Part shown: piece by piece, positions 1-8,599 of the stretch
Numbering within the stretch: the first letter of the stretch is position 1
Layout: each line of letters begins with the position of its first letter
Notes under the pieces: model-generated
What the model saw: only the letters and a program-made list of their open reading frames with translations
Databases searched by the model: none
Told to the model about the DNA's origin: nothing
NCBI GenBank assembly: GCA_963804055.1
Contig: CAWDOU010000003.1
Location: 186,001 to 250,000 of the forward strand
DNA from: Bog-473 sp963804055
GTDB taxonomy: Bacteria; Actinomycetota; Acidimicrobiia; Acidimicrobiales; RAAP-2
Direction of reading: 5' to 3'
Length of the DNA stretch: 64,000 nt
Translations under genes and position numbers: made by a program

Positions 1-2
1 TC

Positions 3-293
3 GACGACGACGAGGGCCACGTGACCTCGGTCATCCGGCAGTGGGACCGCCGGCACTGGGGCAAGGGCGGACGCGAGTTCCACTGGTGGTGCACCGAGTC
101 GCCCGAGGCGTTCGTCGGCACCAAGCCCGTCTACCGGGAGATGCAGCCCGAGCTCACCAAGATGGTCGGCCAGAAGGCCTACGACCACTTCGTGGAATTG
201 GTGGAGGAACGCGACCGGCTGCGCACGAAGGGAGTCGCCCTGCCGCACCCGGCGGTGCGCAACCGCGGGGACGACGGGCCGGCCGCGGGCTAG
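3..293 (+). CDS. C-terminal part of an unrecognised protein, cut by the window edge
   Basis: The frame is open to the left edge, beginning with Asp/Glu-rich codons before a possible GTG at 21, so the true start probably lies outside the window. The visible 96 or so residues are rich in aromatic and charged residues, with a HWWCTESPEAF segment and a helical stretch near FVELVEERDRLR. The final 20 residues look disordered. I do not recognise a family. Codon usage is strongly GC3-biased like the core genes nearby, which supports real coding. Confidence 0.55.
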   Translation, partial: DDDEGHVTSVIRQWDRRHWGKGGREFHWWCTESPEAFVGTKPVYREMQPELTKMVGQKAYDHFVELVEERDRLRTKGVALPHPAVRNRGDDGPAAG

Positions 294-316
294 CAGCGAG
301 ACGGAGTTCGCCGGCG

Positions 317-523
317 TCAGTCGTTCAGCGGGTCGTCGTCGGCCACGGCGCTGGTCGGCATGGAACCGAGGATGCGGTCGTACTTGTCCTCTTCAGCCAG
401 GCACCACGACGCGTGGACGTCATCGGGCTCAGCCCCACACTCGGCACACCGTCCCGTCGACTCCGTCGATGACCGCTTCAGACTGCGCGCTTCTTCGAAG
501 CGCCGATGGCGTCCCTTTTTCAC
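317..523 (-). CDS. Small zinc-ribbon-like hypothetical protein, 68 aa
   Basis: The gene starts with GTG at 523, five bases after a clear AAGGAG ribosome binding site. The product has a basic N terminus (MKKGRHRRFEEAR), then a CAEC pair and a single Cys after a Trp (SWC), and an acidic C terminus. The CxxC could hold a metal, but a full four-ligand set is not visible. Function is unknown. It ends close to the upstream plus-strand gene, so the two are convergent. Confidence 0.65.
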   Translation of the reverse strand: MKKGRHRRFEEARSLKRSSTESTGRCAECGAEPDDVHASWCLAEEDKYDRILGSMPTSAVADDDPLND

Positions 524-759
524 GAGAACTCCTTGTCACACCCGGACCGCATTTAGCGCCCCGCCCCTCATTGAGGCCGGACCGCACGGGGCCGTCGACC
601 GCCCGTCCATTGTAGTGGTTGTGGGCGGCCCGCCCACCGTGGCGCAGGTCACGGTGGATGTGCGTGGCCGGGGCCGGGGCCGTCCGCCGGAGCCCGCGGT
701 GCTCGTCCGCGTGGCCTGAGTGGTCGCTGAGCGACATGGGCAACCTCTAACCTGACCCC

Positions 760-1002
760 ATGCCCGGGTTCGACCCGCAAGAGATGGTGGCCCGGTTCAG
801 GGCCCGGGCCGAGGCGGTCCGCACGCGCGGCATGCCGCCGATCGAGGGCCCCGAGCGCCAGCGCTTTCGGGAGCAGGCCCAGCAGGACTTCGCCGACTAC
901 GCCATGATCGGCGATGCCGAGGCCGAGCTGGTCGACGGGATCCTGACGCTGCGCGTCGACCTGCGGCCGCCGGCGGAGCGGGGCGAGGCGGAATCGGGCT
1001 GA
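760..1002 (+). CDS. Hypothetical protein, 80 aa
   Basis: This is a small, mostly helical, charged protein. It opens MPGFDPQEMVARFRARAEAV and carries a segment with repeated Asp/Glu (DFADYAMIGDAEAELVDG). No Shine-Dalgarno sequence is visible. A TAACCT hexamer 6 bases upstream of the ATG could be a -10 element of a leaderless transcript, which is inference. No domain is recognised. GC3-rich codons and the lack of a better frame on either strand support it. Confidence 0.55.
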   Translation: MPGFDPQEMVARFRARAEAVRTRGMPPIEGPERQRFREQAQQDFADYAMIGDAEAELVDGILTLRVDLRPPAERGEAESG

Positions 1003-1031
1003 GTCTGCGGGTGGGCCGGGCGCAGCCGGGC

Positions 1032-1559
1032 TCAGCCGCCGTAGTGCATCCGGGTGTCCTCCATGCGCAGCACCTCCGCGGGCTCGCCCCCCACGCCGGT
1101 GACCTCCCCGATGCAGAAGACGTGGCTGCCGAGCGGCTCCGCGCTGGTCAGGACGCAGTCGAGGTAGCACACCGCCGAGGTCAGGATCGGGAGGCGACGC
1201 GGTCCGACCTCCGTGACGGGGTGGCCCGACAATGCGAGGACGGTGCCCTCCGGAGCGCGCGCAACGTCTTTGACGGGCTTCACGAAACGGCGCACCACGT
1301 CGCGGTCGGTGCGGGCGAGCAGGGACACGGTGAAGCCGCCGCCGGACCTCACCAGACCGGCCGTGACCGACTCGTGCTCGAGCGCCACGCCGACCAGCTT
1401 GGGCTCCATGCAGACCTGGACCACGAGGTTGGCCGTCATCATGTTGACCTCGTCGCCGTGACGGCTGCCGATCAGGTAGAGGCCGGTCGGGAGCGCCCAC
1501 AGGACACGGCGGCGGTGGCGGTCGAGGTCGTCGGCGGCGGGGTCGGACGGCGGGGTCAC
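1032..1559 (-). CDS. Flavin reductase-like protein (FMN-binding split barrel)
   Basis: The 175 aa product has the layout of flavin reductase-like domain proteins. These bind FMN and typically supply reduced flavin or act as small flavoenzymes. Visible features are an N-terminal segment ending LPTGLYLIGS, then MMTANLVVQVCMEPKLVGVA, the usual substrate/FMN strand pair. A later SLLARTDRDVVRRF helix and the HVFCIGEVTGV strand fit the family. The GTG start at 1559 overlaps the stop of the upstream lipoprotein gene (GTGA), so translation is probably coupled. It is the third gene of a tyrS-lipoprotein-flavin reductase run. The substrate cannot be told. Confidence 0.75.
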   Translation of the reverse strand: MTPPSDPAADDLDRHRRRVLWALPTGLYLIGSRHGDEVNMMTANLVVQVCMEPKLVGVALEHESVTAGLVRSGGGFTVSLLARTDRDVVRRFVKPVKDVARAPEGTVLALSGHPVTEVGPRRLPILTSAVCYLDCVLTSAEPLGSHVFCIGEVTGVGGEPAEVLRMEDTRMHYGG

Positions 1560-2062
1560 CCGAAGATGCTCCCCGAGGAGTTGTCCGTCGTGGTGGTGGT
1601 CGAAGGGGTGCGGCCGTCGATCTGGCGGATGCGCTGGAGGACCTGCTGATAGATCGCCTCGGCCTTGATGGCGTTGCGCGACGACTGGGCCAGGAGGCTC
1701 TTGTTGGTGGCGCCGGCGGAGTAGCACTGGTTCGCCGCCGTCCCTTCGTCGTTGTAGGCCTTCGTCAACAGCGCGGTGACGTCGGGGTCGGGCGACGGAA
1801 GGTTGGTGTTGGCCATCTCGGCGTCGTTGAGCATGGTGGCGCAGGCCGCGTGCAGGGCGCCCGTCCCGTGCGGCACGTCCTCGGGGATCCGCTCGTTGTC
1901 TGCGATGAGAGTGCCGATGTCCTCCCCCAGGCTGGTCCCGCTGACCCACACCGACATGCGGTGGGAGGCCGAGCCCTGCTGGTCCGCGCCGGCACAGGAG
2001 GTGAGCGTGAGGGCACAGGTCGTCATGAGCACGAGTATCGGGGCGATGAAACGGCGCCTCAT
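1556..2062 (-). CDS. Putative lipoprotein, 168 aa
   Basis: The N terminus is a lipoprotein signal: MRRR, a hydrophobic stretch (FIAPILVLMTTCALTL) and a lipobox L-T-S-C with the acylated Cys at about residue 23. The mature part is polar and helical, with no recognised domain. It contains HGTGALHAACATMLNDAEMA and a Thr-rich C-terminal tail (STTTTTDN). The ATG overlaps the tyrS stop (ATGA) and its own stop overlaps the next GTG, so all three genes look translationally coupled. It should sit on the outer face of the cytoplasmic membrane. Why it travels with tyrS is not clear. Confidence 0.75.
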   Translation of the reverse strand: MRRRFIAPILVLMTTCALTLTSCAGADQQGSASHRMSVWVSGTSLGEDIGTLIADNERIPEDVPHGTGALHAACATMLNDAEMANTNLPSPDPDVTALLTKAYNDEGTAANQCYSAGATNKSLLAQSSRNAIKAEAIYQQVLQRIRQIDGRTPSTTTTTDNSSGSIFG

Positions 2063-3324
2063 ACGGCCTTGACGATGTGGACCTCTTTGCGGCCCTTGCG
2101 GAGCACGAGATACCGGTCGTGGAGGAGATCGCCGGAGGCGAAGGTGCGACCGTCGTCGGTTTGGCGGACGTTGTTGACGTAGGAGCCTCCCTGCTCGACG
2201 GTGCGCCGCGCCTCCTTCTTGGACTTCACCAGACCGGTGCGCTCGAGCAGGTCGACCAGCGTGACGCCGTCGAGGAGCTCGGCCCTCGGGACGGTGGTGC
2301 TCGGCGCGTCCTCGGTCACGGCCAGCAGCATCTCCTCGCTGAGCCCGGCGATCTCCTCCCCGAAGAGCGCAGCCGAGGCCTCTTCGCACTTGGCCACCTC
2401 GGCGTCGCCGTGCACCAGCCCGGTGACGGAACGGGCCAGGGCCCGCTGCGCTTCCCGGCGTTGGGGCTGCTCCGTCGTCATGCGGTCCAGCGTGGTGATG
2501 TCGTCGTGCTCGAGGAAGGTCAAGAAGCGCAGGAGCTCGCCCACCTGCTCGTCGGGAGTGTTGAGGAAGAACTGGTACATGGTGAAGGGACTGGTGCGCC
2601 GCGGGTCGAGCCAGACCGTGCCGGACTCCGACTTGCCGTACTTGGTCCCGTCGGCCTTGAGGATCAACGGGGTGGTGAAGCCCCAGACCTCGTCGCCACA
2701 GACGCGGCGGATGTAGTCGACGCCCATGGTGATGTTGCCCCACTGGTCGCTGCCGCCGAACTGCACGTCGCAGCCGTGGTCGACATGGAGCCGCATGAAG
2801 TCGTAGGCCTGCAGCAGCATGTAGCTGAACTCCGTGTAGGAGATCCCCTGATCCGGACGCTCGAACCGCGCCTTCACCGACTCCTTGGCCACCATCTGGT
2901 TGACCGTGAAGTGCTTGCCCACATCACGCAGGTACTCGAGGGTGGACAACGTGCTGAGCCAGTCGGCGTTGTTGAGCAGGAGGGCCCGGTCGAGGTCGAG
3001 GAATTGGCCGAGCTGGGGGCGGATCCCCTCCAGGTAGCCCTCGATGATCTCGAGGCTGAGCAGCTGACGCTCGTCCTGCTTGCCTCCGGGGTCGCCGATC
3101 ATCCCGGTCCCGCCGCCGGCGAGGGAGATGGTGCGATGGCCCGCCTCCTGAAACCGGCGCAGGGTGCACAGCTGCATCAGGTTTCCCACGTGCAGGCTGT
3201 CGGCGGTCGGATCGAAGCCGGCGTAGACGGTGAGGCCGGGCTGGTCGAAGCGCTTCGGGAGATCCGCGTCCGTCATCTGGTGGATCAGGCCGCGGAAGGT
3301 GAGGTCTTCCGAAAGCGTGGGCAT
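2059..3324 (-). CDS. tyrS: Tyrosyl-tRNA synthetase
   Basis: At 421 aa this is the usual size of bacterial TyrRS, which charges tRNA-Tyr. The class I HIGH-type signature is HVGN near residue 45 in GFDPTADSLHVGN. The KMSKS-type loop is KYGKS near residues 228-233. The tyrosine-pocket segment QFGGSDQWGN is present. The last 70 residues form an S4-type RNA-binding domain (LVDLLERTGLVKSKKEARR). The gene heads a run with a lipoprotein and a flavin reductase gene and lies divergent from a carotenoid oxygenase gene with about 50 bases between starts. Confidence 0.97.
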   Translation of the reverse strand: MPTLSEDLTFRGLIHQMTDADLPKRFDQPGLTVYAGFDPTADSLHVGNLMQLCTLRRFQEAGHRTISLAGGGTGMIGDPGGKQDERQLLSLEIIEGYLEGIRPQLGQFLDLDRALLLNNADWLSTLSTLEYLRDVGKHFTVNQMVAKESVKARFERPDQGISYTEFSYMLLQAYDFMRLHVDHGCDVQFGGSDQWGNITMGVDYIRRVCGDEVWGFTTPLILKADGTKYGKSESGTVWLDPRRTSPFTMYQFFLNTPDEQVGELLRFLTFLEHDDITTLDRMTTEQPQRREAQRALARSVTGLVHGDAEVAKCEEASAALFGEEIAGLSEEMLLAVTEDAPSTTVPRAELLDGVTLVDLLERTGLVKSKKEARRTVEQGGSYVNNVRQTDDGRTFASGDLLHDRYLVLRKGRKEVHIVKAV

Positions 3325-3377
3325 GCCTCGACTTTGCCATACGCAGGTAGGTTGAACGGCCGCATGGGTCTCTGTCC

Positions 3378-4874
3378 GTGGTCTCGGGATGCTCGGATGG
3401 CCCGGTGATCGGGACCAACGGGGCGTTGCGCCTCCCGATGTCGGGCTCGCTGCCCCCCGACCTGCAAGGGACCCTGTTCCGAGTGGGGCCGGCGTGGCCG
3501 TGGGGGGCGCGGGCTGCGATCCTGGGCGGCGCCGACGGGGGCGACGGCGACAGCCGGGACGGCGACGATCGCTCCGGAGACGGCCCGACAGAGCCGCCCG
3601 GGGCCTTGCACGCCGTGGAGATCCGGGACGGCCAGGCGGTCTGGTACCAGCGGCAGGAGTCCGCTGCCGATGCCGGCGTCTTCTGGCACGCGGGATCCGT
3701 GCTCGCCCTCGCCGAATCAGGGATCCCCCTGCAGTACTCGCGCTTCTTGGAGCCCGAAGAGTTCGGCGGCGGGCTGACCGTCCCGATCGCCTCGCACGTC
3801 CACCGTCTGGCCGCCGACGGCGGCCGGGTGCTGTTCGCGGTCGATGACGGCAGTCATGAAGACGGTGATGGCGCCGTCGATGACCGGGAGGGCATCTTCC
3901 TGCGCATCGGCGAATGGGATGCGTCGGGTGCGTTGCGGTCCGCGCAGACGGTGGAGTTGGAGCGGGCCACCTGGCAGCACGACATCGGGGTCACGACGAC
4001 ACACGTCGTCTTCATTGAGTCGCCGACCACCCGCCTGGCGGGCGGTGTCGCCGGTGCTCGCAGCGCCGTTCCCTTCGGCTGGGTGCCCGGAGCCCCCGGT
4101 TGGATCGGCGTGGTGCGTCGCCGTGGCGGCCCGGACCCCGCGGCGGACGGGGCGGCGGACGCAACGGCGGAAGCCGTGCGATGGATACGGCTCGATCCCT
4201 GCCTCGTGACCCACGTGCTCGGTGCCTACGACGAGGGCGGGGCCGAGGGGGCGATCGTGCTCTACGCCTGCTGCTACGGCGTCCCAGAGCCCGGACAGCC
4301 CGTCGACCTCTCGGCGTCGGTGGTCGCGCCGGCCGGTCTGGCGCTCTCGGGCATCGGCGGGACCCTGGGCACGCTGGAGCGCTGGCGGATCGTGGGCGAC
4401 CGGATCGAACGCACACAGATCGACGAACGCTCCGTCGAATACCCGCGCATGGACCCCTTCTGCGAGGGCGCCGTGTTTCGCCACGGCTATTCCCTCGAGA
4501 CCGCCTGGGCTGCGGTCCCTTCCCGGTCGGGCCTGCCCCCGGGCGGACCGGACCGACATGACCGCTGGACAGCGGAGGCCGAACCGGTCGGGGTGCTGAA
4601 ATTCGACCTGGCCAAGGACGAGACCGCGTCATGGAACCCCGGCCCGGGGCGCACGCCGAGCGAGCCGCTCTTCGTCCGGGCGGCCGACGGCCACAGCGAC
4701 GACGAAGGGTGGTTGCTCACCGTCGTCGACGACGCCAACCGCGGCGCCAGTGACATCTACGTCCTCGACGCCTCCGCCCTCGGTCGGCGCCGGCCGGAGG
4801 CGGTGATCCACCTCCCGGCACGGCTGCCCGTGCGCAGTCACGGAGAGTGGGTCCCCGCCGACCGGTATCGCTGA
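3378..4874 (+). CDS. Carotenoid cleavage oxygenase (RPE65/CCD family)
   Basis: The 498 aa product fits the seven-bladed propeller carotenoid oxygenases, Fe(II) enzymes that split polyenes or related stilbene-like substrates. The N terminus has the family phrase GSLPPDLQGTLFRVGPA. Four candidate iron-binding histidines sit in SHVHRL, WQHDIGVT, LVTHVLGAYDE and RSHGEWVP. EGWLLTVVDDANRGAS is the conserved late strand. An Asp/Gly-rich insert (GGDGDSRDGDD) follows the first strand. The start could be GTG 3378 or GTG 3405. The substrate is unknown; no carotenoid synthesis genes are in the window. Confidence 0.85.
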   Translation: MVSGCSDGPVIGTNGALRLPMSGSLPPDLQGTLFRVGPAWPWGARAAILGGADGGDGDSRDGDDRSGDGPTEPPGALHAVEIRDGQAVWYQRQESAADAGVFWHAGSVLALAESGIPLQYSRFLEPEEFGGGLTVPIASHVHRLAADGGRVLFAVDDGSHEDGDGAVDDREGIFLRIGEWDASGALRSAQTVELERATWQHDIGVTTTHVVFIESPTTRLAGGVAGARSAVPFGWVPGAPGWIGVVRRRGGPDPAADGAADATAEAVRWIRLDPCLVTHVLGAYDEGGAEGAIVLYACCYGVPEPGQPVDLSASVVAPAGLALSGIGGTLGTLERWRIVGDRIERTQIDERSVEYPRMDPFCEGAVFRHGYSLETAWAAVPSRSGLPPGGPDRHDRWTAEAEPVGVLKFDLAKDETASWNPGPGRTPSEPLFVRAADGHSDDEGWLLTVVDDANRGASDIYVLDASALGRRRPEAVIHLPARLPVRSHGEWVPADRYR

Positions 4875-4896
4875 GCCAGCGCAGCGCCCACTCGGC

Positions 4897-6156
4897 GTGC
4901 GGCGGTCGGGCGCGGTCACCGCATCCGACGTCCGACCGCGACCGTTCACCGTCGGCATGGCACCCTCCCTTCTCCGAGACGGACCCCGCCCCGGCACGGT
5001 GTCGAGGCGGACCGAGGCCCTCGTCTCCAGCGTGACCCAACATCACCGTGCGATCTCGGCTCATCAGAGCCAGCTGCTGGCGGCGGTGGCCGAGCTGGAC
5101 CGGCGACGGGCGTGGCGAGTCGATGGCGCCACGTCCATGGTCGCCTGGCTCGTCCACCGGTGCGGGGTCTCGGCCGCCACCGCGCGTGAATGGGTCACCG
5201 CCGCCGCCAAACTCCCGTCCCTCCCCAGGATCGCTGATGCCCTGTCGCAAGGGAAGCTCTCGTTCGACCAGGTGAAGCCTCTCGTCGAGGTGGCCAAGCC
5301 CGAGACCGACGCGCGGCTGGCCGAAGAGGCGACGCACTGGTCTGCCAAACAGGTCCGCGAGCTGGCGCTGGCGGCCCGGAACCAGTCCGACGAGCGGTCG
5401 ACGGGGGCCTATGCCCGCCGCTTCCTCCGCTTCGACGACCGCCGCCGGACACTGACGGGGGCGCTCCCCGAAGATCAGTACGTCGTCGTGAAGAGCTCCC
5501 TCATCGCCCGAGCGGCCGCTCGCCAGGGACGAGACCGCACGCCCTTCGACCAGCGGATGGCCGATGCCCTGGTTGCCGTCTGCAGGGGCGACGCGGTCGA
5601 CAAGGGCGTCAAGGGCACGACATCGGGAACGGCCGCACGAGCGGGCCAGGCGGGTGGCGCCCGGCGCAACCGCCCCACCGTCGTGGTCCACGCCGACCTG
5701 GCCTTCCTGGCCGGAGCGGATGGAGGTGCAGAGCTCGACGTGATGGGGCCCGTCTCCCGTGGAGTCGCCCGGAGGCTGGCCTGCGACGCCAAGGTACTGG
5801 TGTCAGCCGATGGGGCCGACGGCCGCAGCCTCAATCTCGGCCGGGCCCGCCGTGACCCGAGCGACGGTCAGCGTCTGGAGATCAGACGACGCGACAAAGG
5901 CTGTCGGTTTCCCGGTTGCACCCACACCGAATTCACCGACGTCCACCATGTGCGGCATTGGATCGACGGCGGGCCCACCGACCTCGAGAATCTCGTCGAA
6001 TTGTGCGACCAGCTTCATCGCTGCGTCCACGAGATGGGATGGAAGGTCTCCGGTAATGCGAACGTTGAGTTGACCTTTCAGAGCCCGACCGGGCGACGAT
6101 CGACCTCGACCCCTTCCCCGGGGCTTACGGCAGCGCGAGACGGACCGCCTGATTGA
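4897..6156 (+). CDS. DUF222 / HNH endonuclease domain protein (13E12 repeat family)
   Basis: The 419 aa product joins an N-terminal DUF222 region (ELDRRRAWRVDGATSMVAWL, then LPSLPRIADALSQGKLS) to a C-terminal HNH nuclease domain. The HNH part reads CRFPGCTHTEFTDVHHVRHW, then DGGPTDLENLVELC and LHRCVHEMGW. The Cys pairs, His-His and Asn expected for metal binding and catalysis are visible. Such genes are multicopy in actinobacteria and often called 13E12 elements; their role is unsettled. ATG 4957 is a plausible alternative start. The 3' end overlaps the convergent menD gene by 32 bases. Confidence 0.85.
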   Translation: MRRSGAVTASDVRPRPFTVGMAPSLLRDGPRPGTVSRRTEALVSSVTQHHRAISAHQSQLLAAVAELDRRRAWRVDGATSMVAWLVHRCGVSAATAREWVTAAAKLPSLPRIADALSQGKLSFDQVKPLVEVAKPETDARLAEEATHWSAKQVRELALAARNQSDERSTGAYARRFLRFDDRRRTLTGALPEDQYVVVKSSLIARAAARQGRDRTPFDQRMADALVAVCRGDAVDKGVKGTTSGTAARAGQAGGARRNRPTVVVHADLAFLAGADGGAELDVMGPVSRGVARRLACDAKVLVSADGADGRSLNLGRARRDPSDGQRLEIRRRDKGCRFPGCTHTEFTDVHHVRHWIDGGPTDLENLVELCDQLHRCVHEMGWKVSGNANVELTFQSPTGRRSTSTPSPGLTAARDGPPD

Positions 6157-7789
6157 TCGCATCGTGCAGCGCAACATTCTGTGCCCGTCCGGGTACTCTC
6201 ACGCGCACCAGCGCCGGCGTCGGGGCGGCCAAGGCTCCCTCGAGCTGCGACAACGCCGAGACTTCGTGGACGGGCAAGCCGAACCCGCGCGCAATCGCAC
6301 CGATGTCGCTCGCGGGCGGTGTTCCGAAGAGCTGCTCGAACACCGCCGGTTCCACAGAGGTCGCCTGGGGCAGGAACGAGAAGATCCCCCCTCCTCCGTT
6401 GTCGAGGACGACAATGGTGCACGGGAGCTCCGGAAGATTGACCAACCCCGAAACGTCATGGAGAAACGTCAGGTCGCCCATGAGCGCCACCGTCCGGGCA
6501 CCCGGTCCGTTCCCTGATGCCGCGACCCCCAGCGCGGTCGAAACGACGCCGTCGATCCCGTTCACGCCCCTGTTGGCCAGAACCCGAGGTGGTGTGGAAC
6601 TCGGCTCGGCGTACCACTCCAGGTCCCGGATCGGCATGGATGCCGCCACCACCAGGGTCGCACCGGTGTCCGCCGCATAGCGGTGCACGGCCCGCGCCAC
6701 GAGCGGCTCGCTGAGATCGCTGCCCAGCACCTGGGCGATCGCACCCTGCGCCCTCACTTCGCGGTCCCGCCACGAGTCGAGCCACTGCGGATCGCATGGC
6801 GCCGAGGTCGTCAGGGCGGCGTCGAGCCAGCGGTCCACCTCGCATTGATGGAACTCGGTCGCCACCCGGAGAGGATCGGCCCATTGGTGGAACGGATCGA
6901 CGACGACGATCCGGGCGCCCGCCACGGCGGCACGTGAGACGAACGTCCCGAGCGCACGCGAGAGCCACGGGGTCGCCAACAACACGATGCACTCCGGCAG
7001 CGGGGGCTCCGTGCGGACGATGGCGTCGGCGGCGGCGATCGACCCGTCGAATCGACTTCCCGAGAGCGGGTCGGCCAGCACGGGCCAGCCCAGCGTGTCG
7101 GCGAGGCCGGCCACGAGGGTCGGATCCGCTCGTTGTGACCATGGGCCGCCCGCCACGATCATGCCCCTCCCGCGCAATGGCTCCATCTCCAAGGTCGGCG
7201 TCGACCGTCGTCCGGCGCTCACGACCACCCGCGGGCCTTGACGTGGCGGGAGGGGTGCCGGCGTCCCGGTCAATGGCTCGCGGAACGCCAGATTGAGGTG
7301 CACGGGCCCAGGGCCGGCCGCCCCGTGCATCGCCTCCTCGAATGCCCTGACTGCGAGGGGCCGCCAGGTGTTCTCCTGTCCTTCGGTGGGCACTCCCGGT
7401 GCGTGAGCCCAGCGGACGGCCGCTGCGAAGAGGCCGTCCTGCTGGGTCGTCTGCGGTGCGCCGGTGTCATGCAGCTCAGGCGGGCGGTCCGCCGTGCACA
7501 CGATGAGTGGGACACGGGCGTGGTACGCCTCGACGATGGCCGGGTGCAGCTCCGCCGCGGCCGTGCCGCTGGTCACGCAGATGATCGTCGGCCTGCCTGA
7601 GGCCATGGCCAGCCCGAGGGCGAAGAACGCCGCGCTGCGCTCGTCGAGGCGAACGTGGACGCGGAGTCGCTCCGCGATGGGGAGCGCCAGTGGCGTCGAA
7701 CGCGAGCCCGCACAGACGACCGCATCGGTGACACCGAGACGGACCCACTCGTCCACCAGAGTGCTCGTGAAGGTGAGCTGTACGCTCAC
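6125..7789 (-). CDS. menD: MenD, SEPHCHC synthase of menaquinone synthesis
   Basis: MenD is a thiamine-diphosphate enzyme that joins isochorismate and 2-oxoglutarate. The 554 aa size is typical. The N-terminal domain carries CAGSRSTPLALP, LDERSAAFFALGLA and TSGTAAAELHPAIVEAYH, followed by TADRPPELHDTGAPQT, all hallmarks of MenD. The C-terminal ThDP domain has MGDLTFLHDVSGL. The GTG start at 7789 lies only five bases from the divergent menH start, so any promoter must sit inside menH or the message is nearly leaderless. The 3' end overlaps the DUF222/HNH gene by 32 bases. Confidence 0.95.
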   Translation of the reverse strand: MSVQLTFTSTLVDEWVRLGVTDAVVCAGSRSTPLALPIAERLRVHVRLDERSAAFFALGLAMASGRPTIICVTSGTAAAELHPAIVEAYHARVPLIVCTADRPPELHDTGAPQTTQQDGLFAAAVRWAHAPGVPTEGQENTWRPLAVRAFEEAMHGAAGPGPVHLNLAFREPLTGTPAPLPPRQGPRVVVSAGRRSTPTLEMEPLRGRGMIVAGGPWSQRADPTLVAGLADTLGWPVLADPLSGSRFDGSIAAADAIVRTEPPLPECIVLLATPWLSRALGTFVSRAAVAGARIVVVDPFHQWADPLRVATEFHQCEVDRWLDAALTTSAPCDPQWLDSWRDREVRAQGAIAQVLGSDLSEPLVARAVHRYAADTGATLVVAASMPIRDLEWYAEPSSTPPRVLANRGVNGIDGVVSTALGVAASGNGPGARTVALMGDLTFLHDVSGLVNLPELPCTIVVLDNGGGGIFSFLPQATSVEPAVFEQLFGTPPASDIGAIARGFGLPVHEVSALSQLEGALAAPTPALVRVRVPGRAQNVALHDAINQAVRLALP

Positions 7790-7794
7790 CCGAC

Positions 7795-8580
7795 GTGCCC
7801 CTCCATGTTGAGTTGCGCGGCTCCGGTCCGGCGCTGGTGCTCCTGCACGGCTTTACGCAGACGGGGCGACTCTGGGGCCCGCTGGCGGACCTGCTCGCCG
7901 AGTCGCACACCCTGGTCGCCGTCGATCTGCCCGGTCACGGCGATTCGGGCTCGGTGCGAGCAGACCTGCCGGCAACCGCCGGCCTCGTGGCCGAAGCCGT
8001 GCGGAGCCAGGTCGGCGATGGGCCACCAGCCATTCTCGGCTACTCCCTCGGTGCCCGGGTGGCCCTGCATGTGGCGATCGGGACGGACCTGCCGTTGCGC
8101 CGGGTCGTGACCATCGGCGTGACTGCCGGCATTGAGGATTCCGCCGAACGAGAGCGGCGGCGGCAGTCCGACGAGAGCCTGGCTGACGAACTCGAGGCCT
8201 CCGGCGATGTCGAGCGCTTCGTGGACGCGTGGCTGCGCGGACCTCTCTTCGAGCGTCTGGATTCGAGTGGCGCCGCGCAGCGCACCGAACGGATGCGGAA
8301 CACCGCGGCCGGGCTGGCTTCGAGCCTGCGGCTGTGCGGGACCGGCACCCAAGCACCCCTGTGGGATCGACTCCCTGGCTTCCCGTGTCCCGTTCTCGCT
8401 CTGGCGGGGTCGGACGACATCCGCTTCGCCTCGCACGCGCTGCGGGTGGCGCGGCTCGTGCCCCACGGCGTTGCGTCGTTGGTTCCCGGCGGCGGCCATG
8501 CCGTCCACCTGGCTCAACCCGAGCAGACGGCCCGGATCGTGCGTCACTGGCTCGACGCCCCCGGATCGGGCGCCCCATGA
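7795..8580 (+). CDS. menH: MenH-like alpha/beta hydrolase (SHCHC synthase)
   Basis: The 261 aa alpha/beta hydrolase fits MenH, which removes pyruvate from the MenD product. LLHGFTQTGRLW is the family oxyanion segment, GYSLGAR holds the nucleophile Ser near residue 84, GSDD carries the acid and GGGHAVHLAQP the catalytic His. Its position head to head with menD and tail to tail with menA supports the assignment over a generic hydrolase. The start is GTG 7795, without a Shine-Dalgarno sequence upstream since menD begins five bases away. Confidence 0.88.
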   Translation: MPLHVELRGSGPALVLLHGFTQTGRLWGPLADLLAESHTLVAVDLPGHGDSGSVRADLPATAGLVAEAVRSQVGDGPPAILGYSLGARVALHVAIGTDLPLRRVVTIGVTAGIEDSAERERRRQSDESLADELEASGDVERFVDAWLRGPLFERLDSSGAAQRTERMRNTAAGLASSLRLCGTGTQAPLWDRLPGFPCPVLALAGSDDIRFASHALRVARLVPHGVASLVPGGGHAVHLAQPEQTARIVRHWLDAPGSGAP

Positions 8581-8599
8581 GGGGATGGCGCCGAGCGCC

